Shown: one piece after another, positions 13,997-21,265 of the stretch
How positions within the stretch are numbered: the stretch's first letter is position 1
How the letters are laid out: every line of letters begins with the position of its first letter
The notes under the pieces: generated by a model
The model's database searches: none
What the model was told of the DNA's origin: nothing
What the model saw: the letters and a program-made list of their open reading frames with translations, nothing else
Program-made: the position numbers and the translations under genes
Assembly: GCA_021405325.1 (NCBI GenBank)
Contig: QWII01000144.1
Coordinates: 1 to 21,391 of the forward strand
Source: Caldilinea sp. CFX5
GTDB taxonomy: Bacteria; Chloroflexota; Anaerolineae; Caldilineales; Caldilineaceae
Reading direction: 5' to 3'
Length of the DNA stretch: 21,391 nucleotides

Positions 13997-15697
13997 CTAT
14001 CCCCGCTCCCCCGTCGGCGCCACATCCCCCACCGGCTGGATCGGCGGGAAGGGTGCGCGATTGCCGGCGCGCACCAGAGCCATGAGCGTATCAACCCGGC
14101 TGACAGCGTCATTAACTCGGTCAGCGTCCAGTTTGAGGACGTTGATGGCGCCGACGCGGTTTTCCAAGGTCGCCAGGCGGTTGCCCAGTTGTTGGACCGA
14201 ACCGCCTTCGGCCAGCGCCGCCGTGAAACGGCCATTGAGTGAACCAAAGGCGGTTTCCAATTGGGCCGCCCGCCCGTTAAATTCAGTGCGCAGATTGTTG
14301 CCTTGTTCTTGCAAGGAGCGTTGCAGAGCGTTGACTTGCTCGGTAAAGCCGCCCAGCCGCTCCGTCACGCGGCCATCAAAACGGGTTTCGGCTTCGCTCA
14401 CCTGTTTGTTAAAGCGTTCGAGGGCCGCCGCCACCACGCCGTTGAAGCGCTCATCGGTCAGGCGCACTTTGCCGTCCACATCATCGGTGCGCCGTTCAAT
14501 GCGCACGGCGACGTTGGTAAAGGCATCGACCGCCACCGGCAGATCAGTATCGACCAGGCTCTGCTGGAACTTGACGGCGCTGCGCATGTTCTGCGCCAGG
14601 GCATCAAAATACTCCGGCGGGTTGGGCAGGTTGACCAGAGTAAACGCCTCGTCCACCACCCCATAGTTGCGTACCTTGCCCAACACACCCACATCAAGGG
14701 TAAATTCATCCAGGACTTTGCGAATCCGCCCGACACTCTCGGCATGGGTGCCACGGATAGAACCACGCAATTGCTCACTGACCTTGGCGGAGAGGTCTTT
14801 AGTCTCGACCAGGTATTCCAGATTGAGCCAGGGGCCGATCCAGTCGCGGAAGGTGACCTGGATCGAGCTGACGCCACGGCTCTGGTCGGGCGAACGGGGG
14901 TCGCCGTCGGCGGCGGCAAAGGCCAGCACGGTCGAGCGGTAGTCGCGCCAGGTGTGGAAGATGCCGATGGTGTTCTGTTTCCCCAAAATTGTCGGGTTTT
15001 TCTGGTAGTAAATATCGGTATAGCGCCGCAACGTTTTGGCATCGCGGCGGTCATATTCCAACGTCATGGAGCGGAGGAAGCCTTTTTCTTTGGCCTCCAC
15101 TGGTGTCCGGCTATTCAAAATTGCTTCTTTAAAGGTGAAGTTGGCGCCGGGGATGAGCGTCTCTAGCGTGCCGGCCACCTCGCGTTCTTCATCATCGCTA
15201 AAGCGGTCGGCATGGTCGGCGCGCAACAAGACACGGGCCACGCCGTCAGCATTGACCTGCACCGCAATCGTGCGGTCGCCGGCCCCGTCGCGGCTGGTAA
15301 AGCCGGGGGCGGGTTTGAGTTGGCCCCAGAGCGTTACAAAGTCGATCCACGGGCGTTCCTGGCCGCTGCGCAGGACAATGGGCCGACCAAAGAGATCGGT
15401 GATCTGCGCCGTGATCTCAGCCAACTCGCCAATGGCATAATTGAGTTGCTTCGTCTGCATGGTGACACGGAAATATTGACCGAAGAGCGCGGTCGTTTGC
15501 TCCTGGAAGGCCGTAAAGTCAGCGCGCAGTTGACCGACCTCACCCTGCACCGTCGCAATCTGCGCCGTCAAGGCGCTTTGCAACGTGGTCACCTGCGCCT
15601 GCAAGCCATCGACCGCCGCCACCAGTGCATTCCAATCCTCTGAGCGGATCAGTTGCCCCGCCATTTTATTGCCTAAGGTATCGAGTAAGACGCCCAT
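13997..15697 (-). CDS. Coiled-coil fibre-like protein, paralogue 1
   Basis: A 566-aa protein. The N-terminus contains AGQLIRSEDWNALVAAVDGL and then a coiled coil (about 30-75). An Ig-like region follows (about 100-165), with DFVTLWGQLKPAPGF (W124) and VNADGVARVLLRA. The middle domain has DIYYQK (D228), FHTWRDYRSTVLAFAAAD (W250) and FRDWIGPWL (W286). Residues about 390-545 form a long heptad-rich coiled coil (FNGVVAAALERFNKQ, LENRVGAIN), and the tail is Pro-rich. The same motif order is found in the next gene, so the two are probably paralogues. AAGGAG lies five bases before the ATG, so the start is firm. A structural fibre, leg or tail-collar role is inferred from neighbours and shape; no known adhesin or enzyme motif is seen. 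Confidence 0.82.
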   Translation of the reverse strand: MGVLLDTLGNKMAGQLIRSEDWNALVAAVDGLQAQVTTLQSALTAQIATVQGEVGQLRADFTAFQEQTTALFGQYFRVTMQTKQLNYAIGELAEITAQITDLFGRPIVLRSGQERPWIDFVTLWGQLKPAPGFTSRDGAGDRTIAVQVNADGVARVLLRADHADRFSDDEEREVAGTLETLIPGANFTFKEAILNSRTPVEAKEKGFLRSMTLEYDRRDAKTLRRYTDIYYQKNPTILGKQNTIGIFHTWRDYRSTVLAFAAADGDPRSPDQSRGVSSIQVTFRDWIGPWLNLEYLVETKDLSAKVSEQLRGSIRGTHAESVGRIRKVLDEFTLDVGVLGKVRNYGVVDEAFTLVNLPNPPEYFDALAQNMRSAVKFQQSLVDTDLPVAVDAFTNVAVRIERRTDDVDGKVRLTDERFNGVVAAALERFNKQVSEAETRFDGRVTERLGGFTEQVNALQRSLQEQGNNLRTEFNGRAAQLETAFGSLNGRFTAALAEGGSVQQLGNRLATLENRVGAINVLKLDADRVNDAVSRVDTLMALVRAGNRAPFPPIQPVGDVAPTGERG

Positions 15698-15710
15698 AAT
15701 TGCTCCTTCG

Positions 15711-15861
15711 TTTGGTCGCGTGGTCGTTTGGTCGCGTAGTCGTTTAGTCGTTTGGTCTGTAGTCGGGTATTGTACTTTTCAGTGTCATATCAATGCATAC
15801 ATGGCCAAGCCTGACTTCTATGACCACACGACCACGCGACTAAACGACTACGCGACTACAT
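15711..15861. repeat. Octamer-period inverted repeat between gpI and the first coiled-coil gene
   Basis: The left arm 15711-15766 has seven 8-base units of the type tttggtcg/cgtagtcg. The right arm 15822-15861 has five units (gaccacac, gaccacgc, gactaaac, gactacgc, gactacat). Bases 15731-15750 are perfectly complementary to 15837-15856. About 55 unrelated bases lie between the arms. The right arm ends three bases from the gpI stop codon (15864), and the left arm ends just before AAGGAG of the next gene. Confidence 0.88.
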
Positions 15862-15863
15862 TC

Positions 15864-18416
15864 TCAATCTCTCACAACTTTTTCTCCGATAGCCAACGCC
15901 AGCCGTACACCAGCGGGCCGTACTTGGTTCATGCCTTGCCAGACGCGATCCAGGATCGCCGGATCGATGGTTTCATCGGTCACTGCTGGTTGCAAGCGCA
16001 CCACCACACTAAAGGCCGGCGCCGTCGCCCAGGTAAACCAGAGCTGCGCTGCCGGTGGAAAGGCAAAGACGGCTTCATCATAATCGCTGGCCGGCGGTGG
16101 CAATGTCTGGTCATAACGTCCCGGTGGTGGCGCCAGCCGATCAGCGGGCAAGGGCAATAAGCGCCCCTCCTCCGTCCAGGCTGGTCGTTGCTCCGGGCGA
16201 GGGGTCTCCGGCTCTTCACGGCGCAAATAGCGCCAGGTCGAGACGCCTACCGGCAACCGGGGAATGGCCGGAATGCCGCCACCGATGATCGCCGTTTCGG
16301 TTGGTTTCCAGCGGATCTGTAGTTTGGCACTATCAACCACAGCGTCCGTTGCTTTTGGCGTAAAGGTGGCGCCATCCCATGTTCCCAGATCACCGACCAC
16401 CTGATCGACCCACTGGATGGTGCGCACGGCTATTTCCGCCGTTGTGCGCAGATCGCCGGTAAAGGATTGCCAGACGCCGGCCTGCGGGTCAAAGCGCTGC
16501 CAACGTTCTTCCGTACGATGAAAGCGCCAGGCGCCCCGGTCTTCAACGGCGGGGGTATAGCGCTTATCGCCACGCCCCAAACCCACCCAGCGGTCGCTTT
16601 GCCACTGGTGGAGATCGCGCCCATCATAGCGCAACAGGCCACGGGCTGTACAGAACCACACTTGTCCGCGCTCATCGGGTTGAATGGCAGCGACAAAGCC
16701 GGTCTCATCCACCGACAGGAGATCGGGAAACGCTTCCAAGCGGGTCGTATAGCTCAAACCGCGCACCGGGTGGGCGATATAGCGCGCCAACCCCTGTTCC
16801 GTGCCGAGCCACAGGGCCGCATCCTCGCCCCGATAAATCGCGCGCACGGTGGGCAGGAAAGCACGCGCCGCTGTCGGGAAGTTGCGCGCTTCGCCACTGG
16901 CGGTCGGGTGGAAGGGCTGCCATTCCGGCGTCTGCTCGCTCCGGCTGTCCCCGGCGTACCAGTACCAGTCGTCTGTTCCCGGCTGATATTGAAATAGCCC
17001 CAACGCCACGCCAAAGTAGAAGACGCCAAGCTGATCCTGGTGGATGGCATAGACGGGCGTACCATTGCCGGTGCTGGGGTGGAGGACAAAGGGTTGAAAC
17101 GTTGCTCCTTCGCCTTCACCCACCAGCCGCCACAAGCCGCTTTCGTTGCCGACCCACCACTGGCCGTCTTGTGCCTGGTAGATGGCATAGACCGGGTCAT
17201 TGCCCAATTCGGCCACGGTTTCGACAGCGGCGTCACTGGTGGTTGATGCGGTCCACCGTCGCAAACCTTCGGCAGTGCCCAGTAGGAAGGTAAAACCGTC
17301 CACCGCCAGCGCTTCAATCGCCGGCAGACCGCTCAACATCTGCTCCCACCGTTGCCCATCATAGCGCCAGAGTTCCCCCTTGCCGGCAACAATCAACGCC
17401 AGCCAGAGAAATTTATCCACCGTCTGGACAATCCCCGTGACCGTTCCGGCTGGTGCGTCGCTAACCGCCTGCCAAGGGCCAGGGGCGGTCGGGTCGCCCA
17501 GGCCATCAACGGTCGGGTGGCTGATTGACTGTTGTACACCTGTCTCCAGTGCCAACCAGGAGGAGAAGACGGGACGTAACCGCAGCGTTACATCCGGCGC
17601 CAAGGTGTCATTATAGGCAATACCCAATCGCAGCCGCTGAGCTTGCACCTGATAAAGTTCAATGATTGGGTTGATCGTGGCGTCGATCAGCCCCTCCGTT
17701 GGCGTCACCCCTCCAATGTAGAGCGTAGGCGCGACCGGCGTCAATCCCTCGTTTTCGATGCGCCAACGCATCAGCGGGCCGACCAACGCGAGCGGTTCAC
17801 CCGGCATTTGAACGGCCAGCGCATGAGGCACCCGCGCCGCCGCTTCTTCAATGACAAAGGGGCGGTCCTGCGTTGCCGGCGGCGCCGACAAATTAACGGG
17901 CAGTTGTAGTTCAACCATGCTGCGCAGCGCATCAACGGTACTCACGCCGTTGCGATACAGGGCCACCAACCGCGCCAACCGTTGACGGAAGGCTTCAACA
18001 CTCTCTCGTTGGTCGGGCGGTTCGCGCCAGGGACTGGTTCCTAGCAAGCTGGCAAGGCGCGCCAGATCATAGAGATAGGGAAAGGTATCAACGGCCAGTC
18101 GATCCGCCGGCTTGGTCAGATCGGGTGGCGGTAACGCTTGTTCGGCCCGCTGGCGCAGAAAGAAGGGATCGTACAACGCACGGTCGGCGTACCGAACCCA
18201 GTGCGCCTGCATCACCTGGCCGGCTTCTTCATTCAGTTCATCCAAGGCCGCACCAAAGCTACCCAGGAGCAAGCTCAAAAGTGTGGTGTCGCCCGGCTCC
18301 GGCCGATAGAGTGAAGGCAGGCGGTTACGGATATTCAACGCCCTTCCACGAGCAAGGGCGCTTTCAGTGAGCGCCTTTCCACGAGCAAGGGCGCTTTCAG
18401 TGATAGTGCTAGCCAT
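15864..18416 (-). CDS. Tail protein I-like baseplate protein with inserted beta-propeller
   Basis: An 850-aa baseplate protein, probably the counterpart of gpI/Afp12, which joins the wedge to outer structures. The N-terminal region (about 30-170) is tail protein I-like: LPSLYRPEPG, YDPFFLRQRAEQALPPPD, FRQRLARLVALYRNG. Residues about 325-620 carry at least five propeller-like repeats of the form V-x-A-I-x-x-D-x-x-G-x-x-W-x-G-T-x-x-G-L-x-R-Y (for example PVYAIYQAQDGQWWVGNESG and VRAIYRGEDAALWLGTEQGL), as in two-component-regulator propellers. The C-terminus (MNQVRPAGVRLALAIGE) returns to the gpI type. The start at 18416 is fixed by AGGAGG (18423-18428), six bases upstream. It overlaps the gpJ stop by eight bases (translational coupling). 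Residues 6-29 contain an 11-residue tandem duplication (TESALARG). Confidence 0.85.
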   Translation of the reverse strand: MASTITESALARGKALTESALARGRALNIRNRLPSLYRPEPGDTTLLSLLLGSFGAALDELNEEAGQVMQAHWVRYADRALYDPFFLRQRAEQALPPPDLTKPADRLAVDTFPYLYDLARLASLLGTSPWREPPDQRESVEAFRQRLARLVALYRNGVSTVDALRSMVELQLPVNLSAPPATQDRPFVIEEAAARVPHALAVQMPGEPLALVGPLMRWRIENEGLTPVAPTLYIGGVTPTEGLIDATINPIIELYQVQAQRLRLGIAYNDTLAPDVTLRLRPVFSSWLALETGVQQSISHPTVDGLGDPTAPGPWQAVSDAPAGTVTGIVQTVDKFLWLALIVAGKGELWRYDGQRWEQMLSGLPAIEALAVDGFTFLLGTAEGLRRWTASTTSDAAVETVAELGNDPVYAIYQAQDGQWWVGNESGLWRLVGEGEGATFQPFVLHPSTGNGTPVYAIHQDQLGVFYFGVALGLFQYQPGTDDWYWYAGDSRSEQTPEWQPFHPTASGEARNFPTAARAFLPTVRAIYRGEDAALWLGTEQGLARYIAHPVRGLSYTTRLEAFPDLLSVDETGFVAAIQPDERGQVWFCTARGLLRYDGRDLHQWQSDRWVGLGRGDKRYTPAVEDRGAWRFHRTEERWQRFDPQAGVWQSFTGDLRTTAEIAVRTIQWVDQVVGDLGTWDGATFTPKATDAVVDSAKLQIRWKPTETAIIGGGIPAIPRLPVGVSTWRYLRREEPETPRPEQRPAWTEEGRLLPLPADRLAPPPGRYDQTLPPPASDYDEAVFAFPPAAQLWFTWATAPAFSVVVRLQPAVTDETIDPAILDRVWQGMNQVRPAGVRLALAIGEKVVRD
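18339..18403 (-). repeat. 33-base tandem duplication inside the gpI N-terminus
   Basis: Segments 18339-18370 and 18372-18403 match at 31 of 32 bases, with a period of 33 bases. The duplication is in frame and gives TESALARGKAL followed by TESALARGRAL, so it adds 11 residues to the N-terminal extension and does not break the gene. The near-identity suggests a recent slip or copy-number change. Confidence 0.9.
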
Positions 18417-20175
18417 TCGTCGCCTCCTGTTCGATGGTAACATCCGCCAAGGTCAGGCGTTCAAAAGCGGTCAGGGTGTAAGCGTCAGATGCTTGTGTCA
18501 CGATTCGGCTTAATCCGCTCTGTGCCGTAAAAATGAACTGCACCTGGTAGGGTTGAACTGTCGTCCCATCGGGCAAGGTTGGCACAACACCGCCGGTATT
18601 CACCGCCTGGTCATACGCCGGCAACGACGCCGCCGGTTTATTGGGTAAAGGTATGGCAAACAGCAACTTTCCGAACGAAAGTGTGCGCGTCGTTGCCGGT
18701 GTGGTGTCGCTGGCATTGGCATCATTGAGATAGCCGAGCGTGTTGGTCAGTTCACCCTTGATCTTGGGCAGATCAGGCGGCGTTGCGCTGGCGGGATAGG
18801 TGACAACGGTATCCAGCCGCGTCGGCAAGTTTGGATCGGCAATCGTCAACTCGCCCAACTGGGTGGGTGCGCCTTCGATGTGGAGCAGACCGTTGGTCAA
18901 ATCCAGCACATCTTGCGGCGGATTGTTCCAGGTGGCGGCCAGCAGGCGGACATCCTCGACCCCTGGCACGCTTAAGACCAAGCCAACCAGGCGGTTGATG
19001 CTACCCGGTTCGCGCGCCGGCAAACGGGCAAAGTAGTCGGCAATCTTTTCGCGCACGCTGCGTTGGGCGGCGCGTAGGTCTTGTTCCAGTAAGCTGGTCG
19101 TCGTGGTCAGACGCAGGGTCAGGTTGACTTTGGCCGGCGGCTGCACCCCTTTCCAGACAATGCGCACCCCTGCCGGTCGCGCATCTTCCACAGCAGTGAG
19201 CAAGCGCTGGTAGAGTTCGGGGGGCAGGCTCTCGGCGTGGGGGGTAATCTCCACCACGCCAGGAGTGGCCGCCGGTTCTTCGACATCCGCTGTAATGCGC
19301 TGGCGAGCAATGGCAGCTTTGATCGCACCCAGCGTCCCTCGTTCGCTACCGTGGAGGAAATTTTTGGCGCGGGTGCGCAACTCGCTGTCACTCTCATCCT
19401 GGGTGGCGATAGCGGTGGGCGCCGGGTTGGTGACGGTGAGAATCCCGGCAATCGGTATGGGCAAAACTGTCAGCGCACCGGCAGGCAAGGGGTCGTTGAT
19501 CTCTAGGTCGCGCGCCACCACCCGCGCCGTATTCTGCCCTGGCGATAGTTCAATAGCTTCGGTCGTCTCATATTCAATGTTGCCATCTGCGGTGATGACT
19601 CGTGTCCCCGCCGGAATCGCGATGGCGCCGAGCGTGTTGGGGGCGCGGGTAAATTCCACCTCCCCTGCCGCATGACCACCAGCCACCCGTTCGATCCCCA
19701 ACAACGCTACCACTTTATCGAGTGAGCCGTCAGTAGCGGTGTCAACAAAACCGGCGTTATAAACCGCTTCCAGTTGGGCATACAAGCGGGCAATCTCCAA
19801 TCCCACTGACTCAGCCAGCGTGCGCACAACACTGCCGGTTTGAATATCGGTCAGCACTGGTTGCGCAGCCTTCGGGTAATAGTTGACTTGAATCAACGTT
19901 CCCGCGTCCGGCAACTGAGCGCCTTTTTGCCAGGCCAGCGTCTTGCCGTCGGGTAGCAGCTTATAATCGGCGCCCTTGCGGAAGAGAACTGTCGCCCCGT
20001 CACGGCTGCCATAGACTGAGATAATGTCGCCGACCGGCGCTTGTTCCAGCACATTTTGAAAAGGTGGGCCACCGGTCGCCGGGGGGAAGGCGTGTTCCTC
20101 GGCCGCCACCCCTTTGGTGATGCCGGTCAGTAAACTATCAAGCACTTCAGGATAATTGCGGTGTCTAAAAGTCAT
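18409..20175 (-). CDS. Baseplate assembly protein J-like (gpJ/Afp11-like)
   Basis: A 588-aa wedge component of contractile tail baseplates; with gpI and gp25 it forms the ring around the spike. The baseplate J core shows DTATDGSLDKVVALLGIERV (about 145-165), then IPAGTRV with an Asp/Gly turn, and DESDSELRTRAKNFLHGSER (about 265-285), the classic E-x-D-x-x-x-R-x-R pattern. GTLGAIKAAI follows. The C-terminal 200 residues are beta-rich and less conserved (TTTSLLEQDLRAAQRSVREK helps link to gpI). The ATG at 20175 is preceded by a modest GGAG about ten bases away and by a hairpin at 20190-20264. The last codons overlap the gpI start (ATGGCTAG), so the two are translated together. Confidence 0.9.
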   Translation of the reverse strand: MTFRHRNYPEVLDSLLTGITKGVAAEEHAFPPATGGPPFQNVLEQAPVGDIISVYGSRDGATVLFRKGADYKLLPDGKTLAWQKGAQLPDAGTLIQVNYYPKAAQPVLTDIQTGSVVRTLAESVGLEIARLYAQLEAVYNAGFVDTATDGSLDKVVALLGIERVAGGHAAGEVEFTRAPNTLGAIAIPAGTRVITADGNIEYETTEAIELSPGQNTARVVARDLEINDPLPAGALTVLPIPIAGILTVTNPAPTAIATQDESDSELRTRAKNFLHGSERGTLGAIKAAIARQRITADVEEPAATPGVVEITPHAESLPPELYQRLLTAVEDARPAGVRIVWKGVQPPAKVNLTLRLTTTTSLLEQDLRAAQRSVREKIADYFARLPAREPGSINRLVGLVLSVPGVEDVRLLAATWNNPPQDVLDLTNGLLHIEGAPTQLGELTIADPNLPTRLDTVVTYPASATPPDLPKIKGELTNTLGYLNDANASDTTPATTRTLSFGKLLFAIPLPNKPAASLPAYDQAVNTGGVVPTLPDGTTVQPYQVQFIFTAQSGLSRIVTQASDAYTLTAFERLTLADVTIEQEATNG

Positions 20176-20189
20176 GACTCTAACTCCAT

Positions 20190-20264
20190 GCGGTATGCCA
20201 ACTGGTGTAAAGCGCTAACCGCCTTTTGGGCCAACTGCGCTTTACACCAGTTGTGCTATACCGC
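20190..20264. repeat. Palindrome between gp25 and gpJ, entering the gp25 end
   Basis: The left arm 20190-20215 pairs with 20237-20264. The inner 16 bases (aactggtgtaaagcgc) are perfectly complementary and the outer gcggtat is also paired, with a small bulge between. The right arm covers the last codons and stop of the gp25-like gene (20256-20264), so the final Ala-Val-stop is written by the repeat. On the mRNA the hairpin lies just upstream of the GGAG that serves gpJ. Confidence 0.85.
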
Positions 20265-20717
20265 TAATTCTAACGTGAAGGGGCCAATTGTCACGCTAAT
20301 GGTTGCGGCGATTGGTTTCACCCGAATGGCTACGTCAACCCGGTCACGGCGCCCCGGCGTGGGCGTGACCGTCACTTCCTCAATCTTGGCAATGCGCGGC
20401 TCTTGTTGCAAGCTTTCCAGAATGAAAAGCTTGACCAGGTTGCGCGTCGTCTCAGTGTTGACCCGCCCGATCAACTCATGGAGCCGCGAGCCATACTCCG
20501 GGTGGGCCAGTTCGGTCAGTTCACCCCGTGGCGTCAACAAGCGCAGGAGGACAGCCTGGCCCAGATTGTCAAGACCCTGCACCAGGCCCAGGTCTTCGAG
20601 TAACCCATCCTGGTTGGGAACACGCCGGCGATCGACGTCTATGGTATAGACGGGTCGCAAACGTGCGTCACGCAAGCCCAAGCGAATGTCAGTCAACAGA
20701 TGGCGATCTGCAGCCAT
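20256..20717 (-). CDS. gp25-like baseplate wedge protein
   Basis: A 153-aa protein of the gpW/gp25 family (T4 gp25, Afp9), a small wedge protein that contacts the sheath start and the baseplate. Family marks are visible. LGLVQGLDNLGQAVLLRLLT is the entry helix. RGELTELAHPEYGSRLHELI contains the HPEYGSRLHEL core (around residues 73-82). A C-terminal pair of strands follows (AKIEEVTVTPTP and RVDVAIRVKPI). The ATG at 20717 follows TGGAG by about seven bases. Its C-terminus ends in a palindrome (see 20190-20264). It is preceded by an octamer repeat array after the PAAR gene. All expected parts of the family are present. Confidence 0.9.
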   Translation of the reverse strand: MAADRHLLTDIRLGLRDARLRPVYTIDVDRRRVPNQDGLLEDLGLVQGLDNLGQAVLLRLLTPRGELTELAHPEYGSRLHELIGRVNTETTRNLVKLFILESLQQEPRIAKIEEVTVTPTPGRRDRVDVAIRVKPIAATISVTIGPFTLELAV

Positions 20718-20745
20718 GTTTACACTCCAGTGTCGTTAGCTCTCA

Positions 20746-20849
20746 ACAGTGAAACAGTGGGACAGTGGGACAGTGAGACAGTGAGACAGTGGGACAGTTA
20801 ACACTGACCTACTGACTTACTGTCTTACTGACCTACTGCTCTACTCTCC
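20746..20849. repeat. Octamer-period inverted repeat between PAAR and gp25
   Basis: The left arm 20746-20801 has seven 8-base units (acagtgaa, acagtggg, acagtggg, acagtgag, acagtgag, acagtggg, acagttaa). The right arm 20802-20849 has six (cactgacc, tactgact, tactgtct, tactgacc, tactgctc, tactctcc). The arms meet directly and are roughly complementary (CAGT against ACTG in register, with mismatches). The last unit runs through the PAAR stop codon (20841-20843). The gp25 ribosome-binding site lies about 20 bases past the other end. Confidence 0.88.
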
Positions 20850-21236
20850 GATAAATACTGTGCCAACCGCCAGCACTGTCCCCACGGGCAGATCAGCGGG
20901 ATCGTTACAGGTCATGGCCTTGTCGCCATTGCGCGCCGCCGGTTTGCCGTTGATGCGCACCGTGCCGCTGCCCAGTTGAATCGTCGCCCGGTTGCTGGGT
21001 GGCTTCTGAAACGGCCCGCCTTGCGGAATATGGGCCGGCGTATTGGTGGCGGTGCTACCCTGAACTGCCGCCGGTTTGCCTTCGATGCGCACATCGCTGC
21101 TCAACCCACCATCGATCATCCCCGTAAAGGGGTGGGGCAACAGCGTCGGGATGGGGCCGCCCGGCGACGGGATCATGATGATATGGGTGTCGGTGGCGAG
21201 AATTTGGTCGCCTTGTTTGGCGGCTGGTTGGCCCAT
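20841..21236 (-). CDS. PAAR-domain spike-tip protein
   Basis: A 131-aa PAAR-type protein that would form the sharp tip on the central spike of the injection system and hold a metal ion. It shows the family outline: MGQPAAKQGD at the start, then His-rich loops (DTHIIMIPSPGG, PHPFTG, TPAHIPQGGPF) and a late Cys (MTCNDP) as likely metal ligands, with repeated G-KPAA turns (IEGKPAAVQG, INGKPAARNGD). There is no C-terminal toxin extension, so it is a plain tip rather than an effector. The ATG at 21236 follows AGAGG by about seven bases. It is the first gene of the cluster in this window, and a very long palindrome lies just upstream. Confidence 0.88.
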   Translation of the reverse strand: MGQPAAKQGDQILATDTHIIMIPSPGGPIPTLLPHPFTGMIDGGLSSDVRIEGKPAAVQGSTATNTPAHIPQGGPFQKPPSNRATIQLGSGTVRINGKPAARNGDKAMTCNDPADLPVGTVLAVGTVFIGE

Positions 21237-21265
21237 GATGTTGCCTCTTGCTTTAGGGCCGAGGG

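Larger units (their letters stand above)
9334..21236 (-). other. Contractile injection system locus, baseplate and fibre part
   Basis: Eight genes on one strand, transcribed from right to left: PAAR, gp25-like, baseplate J, tail protein I with propeller, two coiled-coil proteins, a beta-rich protein and a frameshifted lipoprotein gene. The set PAAR, gp25, gpJ and gpI in this neighbourhood is the hallmark of phage-tail-like extracellular injection systems (Afp/PVC type). T6SS uses a different wedge set, and no capsid, portal, terminase or lysis gene is seen. Sheath, tube, VgrG-like spike, LysM, tape measure and AAA ATPase genes are not in the window and should lie to the right. The order resembles Afp, where gp25, PAAR, gpJ and gpI are also adjacent, but here PAAR comes before gp25. 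Confidence 0.8.

Noticed and set aside
14261..15166. Plus-strand 301-aa open frame inside the first coiled-coil gene
   Set aside because: It is a shadow of the minus-strand coding frame, whose start, motifs and coiled coils are clear.
12003..15861. Repeat arrays as a possible CRISPR
   Set aside because: Units are 8 bases, contiguous and without unique spacers, and no cas genes are near.
16467..16997. Plus-strand 176-aa open frame within gpI
   Set aside because: It is antisense to the propeller repeats; composition is that of a shadow frame.
9334..21236. The cluster as a complete prophage or a type VI secretion system
   Set aside because: No capsid, portal, terminase, integrase or lysis genes are visible, and T6SS-specific Tss proteins are absent. 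Sequence to the right would be needed to exclude a contractile phage fully.
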